A stretch of 64,000 bases of DNA from Pontibacter aydingkolensis (GCF_019443125.1 NZ_JAHYXK010000003.1:1-64000), one strand, 5' to 3'. Numbered from the stretch's first letter, positions 26,173 through 35,644 are shown. The notes: generated from the letters alone by a model not told the origin. Numbers and translations: made by a program.

Positions 26173-28455
26173 TTACCGCATCAACAGCTTTACTACCTGC
26201 ACGCCTGAGGCAGTAGTTACCCTACCCATATACATACTCTTACGCCCTATACTTCTATCTATTGTGAAAGACAACTCACGGTTAGCTTCAGCATTGCCGG
26301 AATAAAGCTTTCTTACAACACGCCCTGACAGGTCCACAATTTCAATAGTCACAAAACTGCTTTCCTTAAGTAGGACAATAAGCTGAGAAGTTTCCGTGAC
26401 CGGGTTTGGAAAAACGACAATGTCTGTGGTACTTACTAATTTGACTTCGGCCAAATAATCAGCTATTGCTTTATTGGTTCCTGTTGCTGACAAACTAGTT
26501 GTTGTATTTGTAGCCGTACCCTGGCCTCCCGCACGAGATGGCGGGCCCGGGGATGCAGGCGGACCAGGACTTGTTGGCGGCCCTGGGGATGTTGGAGCAC
26601 CCGGCTCAGTTGGCTTATTCTCTTTGCCTCCGTTACTATTCTGCATTAGTACGTTTACAGTTACCTTACTTACACTTGAACAGCCCAGTGCATCGGTTAC
26701 AGTAACTGTATAGGTAGTAGTATCAGTTGGGCAAACATTTATACTTTGTGACGTCTCTCCGGTACTCCAGCTAAAAGTATAAGGCAAGCTTCCGGCAGTG
26801 GCGTTAGCAGTTAATGTAACACAACTCTGCTGCCCGCGGCCCCCTACAACATCCTGGTCCGGACCTGCATTGGCTATTGGGGTTTCGTTAATTGTTATCT
26901 GGCTGGATGCGGTGTTGCTGCAGCCGTTACTGTTAGTATAAGTATAGTATAATGTATGGGAGCCAACCCCAACCTGACCAGGATCGAATACTCCATTCTC
27001 TACTCCTGCTCCAGAGTATACTCCCCCTGCCGGATAACCGCCGGAAAGGGTTATAGCACCGGCATTAACACAAAGTGCGGCTGGTAAGCTTAGAGTTACA
27101 TCCGGCAGAGGATTTGCCTCCAGCGTAACACTAACCGGTTCGCTAAGGCACCCTATCGCATCCTTTACAATAGCAGTGTAATTTCCTGCAGACAGGTTTC
27201 TAAAATCAGGGGTACTTTGAAAGGTTACGCCATTATCTAGTGAATAGGAATAGGGCATAATACCCTCTGTGGCACTAAGTACAACCTTGCCATTACTGCT
27301 ACCCATACAAGGTTTGGCAGTAGTGCTGTAAGTTACCAAAACCCTGCATGGCTCTACAGTTATACCAATACTTACCTGCGTAGAAACAGGTGGCTGCTGA
27401 TTATCAGTGGCTACAAACTGTACACTATAATAGCCTGCTGTACCCTTACCCGGAGTCCAGGTAAAGGTGCCTTTAGCCGGATTGCCCTGTGCTGTCTGAA
27501 TAAACGAAGCACCATTTGTTAGCGCAGCACCATAAGCAGTTAATGTTACATGTTGCCCTACAGTATCCGAAGCTTCTACTTCAAAAGATAAAGTTTGCCC
27601 TTCTCTTATGGTTTTATCCTGAACGGGCACGAACACCGGAGCATCACTGCCGTCAGAGGAGCTGACACTGATGATAAATTCACGGTCAACGTAAGCTCCT
27701 GTATAACTACCTCCAATCTTTTCGTGCAGTCTGATGTTTACCAGCCATTTTCCCTCCAAAGGGTTTTGCCACTTAACGGTCCCATCTTTTTCTACCTGGA
27801 AACCTGTAGCCAGCATGGCATCATACGCTGTTGTAGATAAGCCGTAGGGCAGTTGTAGCGTATATTCCTGCTCATGCCCGTCCGGGTCGCCGCCATTTAT
27901 ACTATGGTTTATTGCCTGCCCTGTTTTAAAACTAAAAATTGGATAATCAGAGAAGTGAGGCGATGAACTGGGTAAATTCGGGTTATAGTTGACTGAGGCA
28001 AAAAGCCCGTTTGAATTATTATCGAAGTTTGAACCAACGCCTCTGCAACATGTTTTCCAGGAAACCTCATAAGTCCCTGGCTGAGACCACGTAACTGTTT
28101 GCTTTTGCACATGCTCTACAGTTCTACCATCAGGCAACAGCGTTTGCGACACCGTAACGGGTGCGCCGCTTAATGCCGGAAAGCCCTGGTATCGGGGAAG
28201 TATAGATCCCACTTCTTTCACATCCCAGTATCCTTTAATAAGAAACTCATACTTGCCCCCTCCAAGGTATTTATAGGACATGTGCCCTCCCTTAAAATGA
28301 GAAGCGAATCCCATATTAGTTGCTAACCCTAAAAGCAGTAAAACAAGTAAAGCCCGTGATTGAAAAACTTTCAAAAGTATACTCAATAAAGCAGTCTGCG
28401 GCTTACCACCTTTAGCTACATTATCAGAAAAGATGCAGGGTAGATTTCTCTTCAT
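26173..28455 (-). CDS. large secreted adhesin-like protein with T9SS sorting domain
   Basis: 760 residues. A long N-terminus with a hydrophobic segment (about 33-50) acts as signal peptide. HFKGGHMSYKYLGGGKYEFLIKGYW starts an N-terminal domain common in Cytophagales surface proteins. Then come an Ig-like repeat (about 275-370), a SprB-like repeat (GKVVLSATEGIMPYSYSLDNG) and PKD-type repeats (TYTVTVTDALGCSSV). A collagen-like stretch of SPGPP repeats (about 612-640) precedes the type A sorting domain (VVFPNP, DLSGRVVRK, VVKLLMR). Probably exported by T9SS and attached to the cell surface. Confidence 0.85.
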   Translation of the reverse strand: MKRNLPCIFSDNVAKGGKPQTALLSILLKVFQSRALLVLLLLGLATNMGFASHFKGGHMSYKYLGGGKYEFLIKGYWDVKEVGSILPRYQGFPALSGAPVTVSQTLLPDGRTVEHVQKQTVTWSQPGTYEVSWKTCCRGVGSNFDNNSNGLFASVNYNPNLPSSSPHFSDYPIFSFKTGQAINHSINGGDPDGHEQEYTLQLPYGLSTTAYDAMLATGFQVEKDGTVKWQNPLEGKWLVNIRLHEKIGGSYTGAYVDREFIISVSSSDGSDAPVFVPVQDKTIREGQTLSFEVEASDTVGQHVTLTAYGAALTNGASFIQTAQGNPAKGTFTWTPGKGTAGYYSVQFVATDNQQPPVSTQVSIGITVEPCRVLVTYSTTAKPCMGSSNGKVVLSATEGIMPYSYSLDNGVTFQSTPDFRNLSAGNYTAIVKDAIGCLSEPVSVTLEANPLPDVTLSLPAALCVNAGAITLSGGYPAGGVYSGAGVENGVFDPGQVGVGSHTLYYTYTNSNGCSNTASSQITINETPIANAGPDQDVVGGRGQQSCVTLTANATAGSLPYTFSWSTGETSQSINVCPTDTTTYTVTVTDALGCSSVSKVTVNVLMQNSNGGKENKPTEPGAPTSPGPPTSPGPPASPGPPSRAGGQGTATNTTTSLSATGTNKAIADYLAEVKLVSTTDIVVFPNPVTETSQLIVLLKESSFVTIEIVDLSGRVVRKLYSGNAEANRELSFTIDRSIGRKSMYMGRVTTASGVQVVKLLMR

Positions 28456-29056
28456 ATGAATATATTATTTTACAAATTCTTAAGCAGTATAAAATAAATT
28501 CAATCATAAAGCAATACACCTGATATTGTACTTTTACATAAACATAGCGATTGTTAAATATCTGCAAAAAATAGTTTGCAAATAACAACTAAACCTCCTC
28601 TGGTTTAAATATTTATTGAACTTTAACAACAAACCAATCACTACAACACTTTAACATCAATTCAATAAAGCACCTAAATACTATCCCAGCCAATTGCACC
28701 ACCCTGCCCACAAACCCCTGTTTATAGCCACAAACTCATTACCTGTTAAAAAAACAGTATAATACACTATTACTCTTAGCACGAAAGAGGCAGCAACTCA
28801 ACATTCACACAGCACAGGCAGCGCCTTTACAAAATATAACTATTCCAAATGCAATCAAACTTAAAAAAGAAAGACTATCACTATATCATGAATCTTAACA
28901 CAGCCTGTTTATTAATCTGTTTTTACACTATATATTAGTCATAAGCTATGTTTTATCTAATCACAAAGGGTATTTAGGGGGAGTTAAATACCCAAAATAA
29001 TTTTATTTAACAACCATGCAACTTTAAGAAATGTAAAAGAAACTTTACTAAAGAAG
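28456..29056. other. intergenic region, 601 bp
   Basis: AT-rich stretch between divergent T9SS protein genes. No ORF, hairpin or TTG-N19-TAnnTTTG promoter stands out. It should hold both promoters. Confidence 0.4.
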
Positions 29057-30178
29057 ATGAACATACTTTCTACCTGCCTCATTAAAGGCTTTCTGTTGGG
29101 TTGCATATTTATTGGCAATCCTGAGACAACTGTGGTAGCTGCTTCCCCTGGCAAAATATCAGGCAACACCACCCCATTACAGGCGCTGGCAGTTACCGAC
29201 ACCGGCCTACCTCAGGCATGTGCAGACAACCTGATTACGACAATTCTGATTTCAGAAGCCCCTACTATTATACTGGACAGCAAAATAGGAACGTTCAGTG
29301 CAGAGGCAGGCACCCAACAGCAGCCACCTTATCCTGATTACTATTATGTTGATGGTTTCAATTTCCCTCCAGGGCAGGTAGTCCAGATTGTCTTAAGCGA
29401 CCCATCTGGTGCTTTCTTACTCTCTACCACTGGCAACGCAGATGACTTCAGCACCACTATAGAAGTCAAAGCTGGCATTGATAAAAGAATCGAAGAGATG
29501 ATAATTGTGAAGTATGAGCCCAAAGAGCCCGGCAACCATGTTGCCACAATACTTCATGCAAGTGATGGCGCAGAATCCAAGACTCTCACCCTAGAAGGAA
29601 ATGCCACTAGCCCAATGCCAGTAGAACTCATTTCTTTTAAAGCAGTTACTCAAACCAAGTATGCCGTTCTGAACTGGGCTACAGCCTCTGAGCAAAACAA
29701 CTCGCATTTTGAAATTGAGCTATCCAGAGCTGAGGCAAATGACTTTAGAAGTATAGGCCGGGTAACCAGCAAAAACATCAACAGCAATATACTTACAAAC
29801 TACAGTTATCAGCACTTATTAACCGGTAAGGCAGAGACATTATACTTTCGCCTGAAGCAGGTTGATATAGATGGCACTTATACTTATAGCAAAATTGTAG
29901 CTTTGGAAGCACCTGCTACGGGCACGTCAGAGATCTTATTAGCCCCAAACCCCATAGAACCATCTACCCGCCTAACTATTTTTACAACTGAACATGGTTT
30001 AGTTAAGATCAGGGTATTTAATATGAGTGGCAAGGAAGTTTACATCCAAAACCTTCTCATATACGCAGGAGAAAATAGTATAAGCCTGGAAATGTATAAT
30101 AAGATTTCTCCGGGCATATACATGCTAACCACGGAGTTTAATAACGTAGTTAGCCGGCTAAAGCTTATAAAAGATTAG
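29057..30178 (+). CDS. secreted protein with T9SS type A sorting domain
   Basis: 373 residues. Signal peptide (about 1-29, LIKGFLLGCIFIG). A beta-rich first domain with YYYVDGFNFPPGQVVQIVLSD (about 95-180) is followed by the domain common to T9SS proteins: MPVELISFKAVTQTKYAVLNWATASEQNNSHFEIELS and YFRLKQVDIDGTYTYSK. The C-terminal sorting signal has LLAPNPIEPS, KIRVFNMSGKEVY, GIYMLTTEF and a basic end. It is similar in design to the protein at 21018-22346, but intact. Surface function unknown. Confidence 0.85.
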   Translation: MNILSTCLIKGFLLGCIFIGNPETTVVAASPGKISGNTTPLQALAVTDTGLPQACADNLITTILISEAPTIILDSKIGTFSAEAGTQQQPPYPDYYYVDGFNFPPGQVVQIVLSDPSGAFLLSTTGNADDFSTTIEVKAGIDKRIEEMIIVKYEPKEPGNHVATILHASDGAESKTLTLEGNATSPMPVELISFKAVTQTKYAVLNWATASEQNNSHFEIELSRAEANDFRSIGRVTSKNINSNILTNYSYQHLLTGKAETLYFRLKQVDIDGTYTYSKIVALEAPATGTSEILLAPNPIEPSTRLTIFTTEHGLVKIRVFNMSGKEVYIQNLLIYAGENSISLEMYNKISPGIYMLTTEFNNVVSRLKLIKD

Positions 30179-30242
30179 CTACGCTACATTCAAGGTCTAC
30201 TAAGCATCAGGCATACGTTGGTGGGAAAGCGTTAAATACAGC

Positions 30243-30317
30243 TTAATTGTTGGCTCGCATCTTCAGATCATCCATAATATAGGCCAGTTCGGAATCAGTA
30301 AAGGGCTTCTCAAGATA
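30243..30317 (-). pseudogene. C-terminal remnant of a response regulator receiver domain
   Basis: Minus strand reads YLEKPFTDSELAYIMDDLKM and a stop. The LEKPF(T)..EL pattern is the end of a receiver domain (conserved Lys-Pro after beta-5). Nothing of the earlier part is present. It marks the left edge of the decayed region. Confidence 0.55.
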
Positions 30318-30372
30318 ACATCTACATTGAACACTCTAAAGGGAAAGAACTTGAAATAGGCGTGTCAAAGTA

Positions 30373-30780
30373 ATTGTTGGTACGGGCTAAAGATTACTTT
30401 ATAGTCAGCATACTTACTGCAAACAGGATATCAGATTTACGCAACATAAAACGCCACCATATTGAACTGGGAAACAAAAAGCGAAGAAGACCAATGCCGG
30501 GTTCCTGCTCACCTCCAACTAGACAATCGTATAATTGCTGGAAAAGAACAGCTACAATCTTAATATGAATGATGGGAAATACAACAAGTGTATTAAGGTT
30601 TTCTTGATGCAATTTTACAGAGAATACTTAAAGAAAGTGGATCGGGTATGGGTAGTTGAATGGCGTGGTAAATATGCGCAGTATCAAGAAGTGGATAACT
30701 ACTCTCTTGCTGGTAACCACTCAGACAGGCGCTCATTGGTCTTTGGAAGCTTACAAAAAATTATCTGTGCAACTTCTTGA
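30373..30780 (+). pseudogene. decayed tyrosine recombinase (integrase), catalytic half
   Basis: In pieces across frames the plus strand reads AKDYFIVSILTANRISDLRN (catalytic Arg in NRISDL), then after stops LLEKNSYNLNMNDGKYNKCIK and VDNYSLAGNHSDRRSLVFG (the HxxR box, NHSDR). This is the catalytic domain of a Bacteroidota phage-type integrase, broken by several stops and shifts. The terminal Tyr region is not clear. It points to a mobile element at the left side of the island. Confidence 0.7.
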
Positions 30781-30791
30781 CTAACACTGTG

Positions 30792-30941
30792 GTTCCAACA
30801 TCAGATATTTTTGTCTTAGATGTTTTAGATGATGAACAAAACCTGCTAATTTGTCTAATCTCAAAAGAAGATATACACCAAGTGCATGAACACGCTACAC
30901 GGTTGAAGAGAGTTATTGCTGACATCGTTCCTGAACTCTAA
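30792..30941 (+). other. unassigned ORF remnant
   Basis: An open frame of about 49 codons without an ATG start reads SDIFVLDVLDDEQNLLICLI and later HEHATRLKRVIADIVPEL before a stop. It looks like the tail of a real protein but is not recognised. Probably another decayed gene. Confidence 0.3.
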
Positions 30942-31035
30942 ATAGAACAGAAGTTTCTATTTACTTCAATGTATCATATACATAGCCAAATAGTTATACA
31001 AAACACATCAACATTGTTAGAACTATATTTATTGA

Positions 31036-31191
31036 TCATACTTCTTCCCATCTTGCTATTTCATAGCAGTTAGCATTAGATATTCGGTGCTCTTTAAATG
31101 TCTGCGTTAAGCCATCTAAATCTTTCCAGTTTACCATTTGCAGTACATTCTCAACAGATGAAAACAGTAATTCCACGAGATTATCATCCAT
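31036..31191 (-). CDS. very small hypothetical protein
   Basis: 51 residues from ATG 31191 (MDDNLVELLFSSVENVLQMV, later CYEIARWEEV). Soluble, acidic, probably two helices. It is short enough that it may be chance, but the composition is protein-like and the region has no other gene. Divergent from the PAS protein. Not recognised. Confidence 0.3.
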   Translation of the reverse strand: MDDNLVELLFSSVENVLQMVNWKDLDGLTQTFKEHRISNANCYEIARWEEV

Positions 31192-31307
31192 AGCGAAAAT
31201 GACTCAGAAAATTCTCTGATCAATTTTTAATATAAAGAGTATACAGTTCTCAGGCAAAGTAATATTGGTTAGCTTTGTAGCGTATTATTGACTTTGAAAA
31301 GCATCTT

Positions 31308-32564
31308 ATGCTGGATTTATATAAACTTTTAGTTCACCTTCCTGATGCCGTTGTTCTGCTTTCCCCAGACCTCAAAGTACTGGAAGCCACGGACGAGTAC
31401 CTTCGGGTAACGCTTCGCAGCAGAGAGCAACTAATTGGCAAAGATTTTCTCAAAGAGTTCCCAGACAATCCGAAGGAGCCAGAATCCAAAAACGAGCAAC
31501 TGCTTCGAAAATCCTTGGAAACTGCTCTGCGCACCAAGAAGCCAGACAACCTGGATGTGCTGCGCTACGACATTCCCAGGTCAGATGGCAGCTTTGATGT
31601 GCGGTATTGGGAAGCCGTACACACCCCCGTACTGGATGAAGCTGGCAACGTGAGCTTCATCATACAGAAAACATCGGACATAACGGAGCGAGAGCTGAAC
31701 AAACATGCGCTTGCCGTGCAGGAGAGCAAGTTCAGGTTTATGGCGGATGCCATGCCTCAACTTATTTACATGACAGACGAGAACGGCACGATTACTTATT
31801 ACAATAAGCGCTGGTTTGACTACACGGGGAACAGCGCTTCTGACTTGCAGTGGGAAAAGTCCATTCATCCTGATGATCTGGAAGTATTGAAAAGCAAGTG
31901 GAAAGAGGCACAGCGCTCTGTTACACCGCTTCAAGCCGAAGTACGCATGAAGGATGCTGAAGGCAGGTATCGCTGGCACTTAACAAGAGCCGTTCCAATG
32001 CGTGGTGAAGATGGCAAAGTGATGATGTGGGTGGGCAGTTCCACAGACATTCATGAAACACGACTATTGGTACAAGAGCTACTTTCATCCAACGAGCAAA
32101 TGGTAACCATGGCTGACCAACTTCAAGAAACGTATCAGAAAGCCGAGGCAGAGCGCAAGATAATGGAGCAACTAATTCAGAAAGCTCCTTTCTTCTGCTG
32201 CATCCTCAAAGGTGCAGCGCATCGCTTTGAGTTGGCTAACGAAAACTACCAGAAACTGATGCCTGCAAAGGATCTGATCGGCAAAACAGTAGTGGAGGCA
32301 TTGCCTGAGGTAGTGGAGCAAGGCTTTATAGCAATACTGGACAAGGTGTATCAGACAGGTGAAGAGTTTGTTGCCGAAAATATGCCTGTGAAGCTTGACC
32401 GTTACAACACAGGCAAGCTGGAAGACGTGTACGTTACCTTCATCTATCAGGCAATGCGCAACGAGTATGGTGAGATTGTCGGCATTCTTGTCTTCGGGCA
32501 TGACGTAACAGAGCAGGCGTTGCTCATAAACAAAGCCAAAGCTTTAGGAATCAGTTTAGCATAG
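31308..32564 (+). CDS. three-PAS-domain sensory protein without output domain
   Basis: 418 residues. PAS 1 (about 5-130, with LLSPDLKVLEATDEYLRVT and VSFIIQKTSDITERE), PAS 2 (about 138-255, FRFMADAMPQLIYMTDENG, with a PAC end WVGSSTDIHET), a coiled coil (about 255-288), then PAS 3 (about 289-405, APFFCCILKGAAHRFELAN, ending ILVFGHDVTEQ). It stops 14 residues later, where a histidine kinase would normally begin. No membrane segment. A candidate TAGCTTTG -7 box lies at 31270-31277. Either a truncated kinase or a partner-type sensor. Confidence 0.85.
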   Translation: MLDLYKLLVHLPDAVVLLSPDLKVLEATDEYLRVTLRSREQLIGKDFLKEFPDNPKEPESKNEQLLRKSLETALRTKKPDNLDVLRYDIPRSDGSFDVRYWEAVHTPVLDEAGNVSFIIQKTSDITERELNKHALAVQESKFRFMADAMPQLIYMTDENGTITYYNKRWFDYTGNSASDLQWEKSIHPDDLEVLKSKWKEAQRSVTPLQAEVRMKDAEGRYRWHLTRAVPMRGEDGKVMMWVGSSTDIHETRLLVQELLSSNEQMVTMADQLQETYQKAEAERKIMEQLIQKAPFFCCILKGAAHRFELANENYQKLMPAKDLIGKTVVEALPEVVEQGFIAILDKVYQTGEEFVAENMPVKLDRYNTGKLEDVYVTFIYQAMRNEYGEIVGILVFGHDVTEQALLINKAKALGISLA

Positions 32565-32607
32565 GCGAAAATCATATAACATAAGAGTGTAGAGGGCATG
32601 GCAGGCA

Positions 32608-32961
32608 ATGGATATAAGCCAGATTGATTTTCAGCAGCTTCGGGTAAAGCACATCTACTTTAAGACCAAGGTAAGGGCACTACTCTATGGAGTGGGATTT
32701 GACGAGCAGTTCTTCTCTGATAAATCTCCCTTAAGCGTATGGTTTGATACCACAGGGAAGCAACGGTATGCAGGCTCTCCCGAGATCATCCAACTGGCAA
32801 GGCTGCACCAAGAACTTATCTTTTCGGCACGTGCGCTCCACCGCCAGTACAGCAACGGTGAGATAGAGCAAGCGCATGAAGCATTCAAAAGTATCAACCA
32901 GCAGTCAGAGCGGTTCCTTTCTATTCTTGATCAGATGGAGCAACGTTTGACGCTAACATAA
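32608..32961 (+). CDS. CZB-like helical protein (degenerate zinc site)
   Basis: 117 residues, all helix. The order KHIYFK, SPLSVWF, GKQRYAGSPEI, LARLHQELIFSA matches the chemoreceptor zinc-binding (CZB) domain, in which H, C and HxxxH ligands bind zinc. Here the cysteine of CxLGxW is replaced (SPLSVW) and the second histidine of the HxxxH pair is missing, so zinc binding looks doubtful. CZB domains sense hypochlorite, zinc or redox in other proteins. It follows the PAS gene by 43 bp. Assignment by pattern only. Confidence 0.5.
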   Translation: MDISQIDFQQLRVKHIYFKTKVRALLYGVGFDEQFFSDKSPLSVWFDTTGKQRYAGSPEIIQLARLHQELIFSARALHRQYSNGEIEQAHEAFKSINQQSERFLSILDQMEQRLTLT

Positions 32962-32994
32962 GCATACTGCTTCCGGTGTTGAAAAGAAAGTATT

Positions 32995-33402
32995 TTGTCA
33001 AAACATAGTACATTGAAAGGCAGGATTTTATTAAAAAAACTACACATTACCATTGGATATGATATCCTGATGGTGGATTGGACGGGCGATCAGACGAAGG
33101 AGAGCGTGATGGATGGCTGTGAGCGGATGTTATTCTACCTTAATACCTATAAAGTCAGCAAAGTGCTCAACGATAACACCCACGTAACCAGCATCTGGGA
33201 TGATGCCTCGAAGTGGGTGGCGGTGGACTGGTTTCCCCGTATGCACCTGGCTGGCTGCAGGTTGTTTGCGTGGGTATACTCCCCAAACCTATACAGCAAG
33301 CTATCGACAGACAAAAGCCTCTCTTATGGCATAAAAGGAGTTATCGCAACCACGTTTGACAGCAAAGAAACAGCGATGGCTTGGCTTATTGCCATGACAT
33401 AA
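32995..33402 (+). CDS. SpoIIAA/STAS-like protein, copy 2
   Basis: 135 residues. Shares VLNDN, S-x-WD-x-A-x-x-W, W-x-P and FDSKETAMAWL with the proteins at 295, 35200 and 35645. There is no ATG; TTG 32995 gives the family length and is 33 bp after the CZB-like gene. Single-domain and cytoplasmic. The N-terminal strand KKLHITIGYDILMVDWTG is more divergent than in the other copies. Role inferred to be protein-protein regulation. Confidence 0.6.
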   Translation: MSKHSTLKGRILLKKLHITIGYDILMVDWTGDQTKESVMDGCERMLFYLNTYKVSKVLNDNTHVTSIWDDASKWVAVDWFPRMHLAGCRLFAWVYSPNLYSKLSTDKSLSYGIKGVIATTFDSKETAMAWLIAMT

Positions 33403-33483
33403 TGAAAGTGATAGCCTGTTGTGCATTTTGCATAAAAGGCATTACCTTTATGAGTTTTATAAATTTCTGTAACAGCATACCTT

Positions 33484-33894
33484 GTGATACTCTACGACAA
33501 CAGCATCTTAAAATTAGATTACGATCCCGCCACTGACATATTGGAAGTAGCTTACCCTGACCTGCACGACTTTCTTCTGGTAGAAATCAAATACAGCATC
33601 GATCAGCTAATCGAGAATGTGAATAACTACGATGTAAAACGCCTGCTGCTTGATTCATCCCGTACTGTGATTGCGGTGAATGGGGAAAGGAGCAGGGAGA
33701 TTACCTCATATTTGGCAGCCAGTCTTTGTAAAACAAGGCTGCAAAAGCTGGCAAGGCTTCAGTCGCCTGACTCAACCGTAGAAGTAACTGCGCAAAGTAA
33801 CATCAAACACATAGAAACACATCTACATCTTCCGTTTGTGCTACGCAACTTTACAAGCCGAAAAGAAGCCTGTGGTTGGCTAACGACAAACTAA
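33484..33894 (+). CDS. SpoIIAA/STAS-like protein, second subfamily
   Basis: 136 residues starting at GTG 33484. LKLDYDPATDILEVAYPDL, then a helix IDQLIENVNNYDVKRLLLDSS, and a C-terminal FTSRKEACGWL that matches the FxDxxDAKxWL end of the other copies. It resembles the others in layout but lacks the LNDN and GxWD motifs. A decayed copy lies at 36885-37080. It precedes the H-NOX gene by 58 bp on the same strand, so both may be co-transcribed. Confidence 0.6.
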   Translation: MILYDNSILKLDYDPATDILEVAYPDLHDFLLVEIKYSIDQLIENVNNYDVKRLLLDSSRTVIAVNGERSREITSYLAASLCKTRLQKLARLQSPDSTVEVTAQSNIKHIETHLHLPFVLRNFTSRKEACGWLTTN

Positions 33895-33952
33895 CTTATC
33901 ATACCACAATGCCCGTAATACATTTTAGTAAAAGGAGTTATAATATTTAAGA

Positions 33953-34522
33953 ATGGATAAACCTCAAAAGATAGATGTGATGCATGGTTCGCTGTTTGTG
34001 CTACTCAAGCGTTTCGTAGAGTACCAGCATGATTACAGTACTTGGGTAAAGCTGCTGGGAGAAGCAGGCGTGCAACACAGCACTTATCAGATGCAGGAGA
34101 TGTATCCAACCCAAGAGTTATTCGACATTATAGAGAGCGCATCCAAGCTAACGGGAATCTCGACGTATGAACTCATGGAGAAGTATGGTGAATTTATTGT
34201 GCCCGACCTGATGCTGGTATACACGAAATACGTAAAGCCCGAGTGGCGTACGTATGAGATGCTGTTGCACACCGAAGAAGCCATGCATGAAGCGGTAAGA
34301 AAAGAAGACAGCAGAACTACACCGCCAAAGCTGCTGATTACGAAAGTGGGCAGCAAACAGCTTATTATTGATTATTATTCGAAACGCAAGATGGCAGGTG
34401 TTGCGGTAGGTATCATTAAAGGGATCGCCCGATATTTTAACGAAAGCGATTTAGTGGAGATCACTCGTGTAACGCCTGCTGATCAGGAAAGAGTACAGAT
34501 AAGAGTGAATTTTTTGCCTTAG
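33953..34522 (+). CDS. H-NOX (heme NO-binding) protein, orphan
   Basis: 189 residues, the length of a stand-alone H-NOX domain. It has MHGSLFVLLKRFVEYQHDYSTW at the start, YELMEKYGEFIVPDLM, the proximal heme histidine H112 in EAMHEAV, and the heme-propionate YxSxR motif as Y141, S143, R145 (YYSKR). Binds heme and senses NO (or O2) in the cytoplasm. Bacterial H-NOX genes usually sit beside a histidine kinase or cyclase; here the neighbours are SpoIIAA-like and GAF proteins. Start at ATG 33953. Confidence 0.85.
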   Translation: MDKPQKIDVMHGSLFVLLKRFVEYQHDYSTWVKLLGEAGVQHSTYQMQEMYPTQELFDIIESASKLTGISTYELMEKYGEFIVPDLMLVYTKYVKPEWRTYEMLLHTEEAMHEAVRKEDSRTTPPKLLITKVGSKQLIIDYYSKRKMAGVAVGIIKGIARYFNESDLVEITRVTPADQERVQIRVNFLP

Positions 34523-34652
34523 CGAAAGCTTACTGTTGGCAGTTAAAGCCGACAATATGTAAGGTATGCAACTATGTGTAGTAAACCTTTGTTAGCTTAG
34601 TTGGTATATCATGCGCTTAAAAGCAGTTCTGCCTTAAACTCAAGACCTCCTA

Positions 34653-35156
34653 ATGAAAAACAATAGTTTCGGAATGCCTATCATTCCAGATAATGAAGAA
34701 GAGAGGCTAGCGAAACTGCGCAGCCTTAACCTATTAGATACCTACGAAGAAAATGGCACTTTTAAGCATATCGCTGCTATTGCCTCCCGTATGTTCAACG
34801 TCCCAATTGCCCTTGTCAATCTAGTGGACAGAGATTTTGTTGTAACCAAAGCGCAGGCAGGCATGGATGGAATAACAAAAGTGGAAAGAGGCATCAGCCT
34901 GTGCTCACTATCCATTTTGCGGTCAGAAGTAACTGTTTTTGAAAATGCCAGAGAAGAGCCATGTTTGTTGGCAAACCCGATGGTAACTGGTGAGTTTGGA
35001 TTACAGTTTTATGCCGCCGCACCGTTGACCACAAAAGATGGTTTTAATATTGGGGCTGTCTGCATCGTAGATAAAGCGTCACGTAAGTTCCCCGAATCAG
35101 ACCAGAAGATGCTCGAGAGCCTTGCGGCAGTGGTGATGGAAGAGATAGAGAAATAA
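34653..35156 (+). CDS. single GAF-domain protein
   Basis: 167 residues: one GAF domain (about 20-165) with EERLAKLRSLNLLDTYEENG, FNVPIALVNLVDRDFVVTKA, LCSLSILRSEVTVFENA and FYAAAPLTTKDGFNIGAVCIVD. This is the type usually found at the N-terminus of histidine kinases or diguanylate cyclases. No output domain is attached. Related to the minus-strand GAF protein at 36128-36688. Ligand unknown. Confidence 0.85.
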   Translation: MKNNSFGMPIIPDNEEERLAKLRSLNLLDTYEENGTFKHIAAIASRMFNVPIALVNLVDRDFVVTKAQAGMDGITKVERGISLCSLSILRSEVTVFENAREEPCLLANPMVTGEFGLQFYAAAPLTTKDGFNIGAVCIVDKASRKFPESDQKMLESLAAVVMEEIEK

Positions 35157-35199
35157 GAGTTAACTATCTTATTTTAAACAAGATGCCGTAGCAGTACTG

Positions 35200-35631
35200 T
35201 TAGGTTGTGGATTTCATTGCCTCCACCGAAAGCAGCCATGCTTTGGCATCTTCATCATCTTCAAATGTCCTGATCTCGAACTGATCATCTATTTTATGTA
35301 TCAGTGATTCAATAGTCAGCGTGGCGTAAATGCTGGAAGGAACGACCTGCGCTATGTATCGCAGTCCTGCTTTTTTCATCTGTGGCGCCCACTCATTCTC
35401 TGCCCACTCGAGTGCCATATCCCAAGACCCAAGCACATGCTTGTTGCTGTTTAACAGCTTTGCGTAAGGCTTCTCAAGCATCATTTCAAGCATCTTGTAA
35501 CCTCCCTCTTTCACTGTTTCCACAGACTGCACGCCAAACCACTGTGCATTGACATAGGCATTTTCCCCCACTCGCTCAGCAGTAAAGAACACATCTCCGA
35601 ACACTTTCTTTAACTCTATCTTCTGTTCCAT
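35200..35631 (-). CDS. SpoIIAA/STAS-like protein, copy 3
   Basis: 143 residues. LLNSNKHVLGSWDMALEWAENEW, P and AG, then FEIRTFEDDEDAKAWL, matching the family pattern seen at 295-720. Soluble. It follows the copy at 35645-36082 by 13 bp and that follows a GAF gene, so the three minus-strand genes form one operon (GAF, copy 4, copy 3). Regulatory role is inferred. Confidence 0.6.
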   Translation of the reverse strand: MEQKIELKKVFGDVFFTAERVGENAYVNAQWFGVQSVETVKEGGYKMLEMMLEKPYAKLLNSNKHVLGSWDMALEWAENEWAPQMKKAGLRYIAQVVPSSIYATLTIESLIHKIDDQFEIRTFEDDEDAKAWLLSVEAMKSTT

Positions 35632-35644
35632 TCTCTACGATTCC

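Noticed and set aside
30535-30780. Reading 30535-30780 as a separate 81-residue gene
   Set aside because: It is a frame of the decayed integrase (contains NHSDRRS) and not an independent gene.
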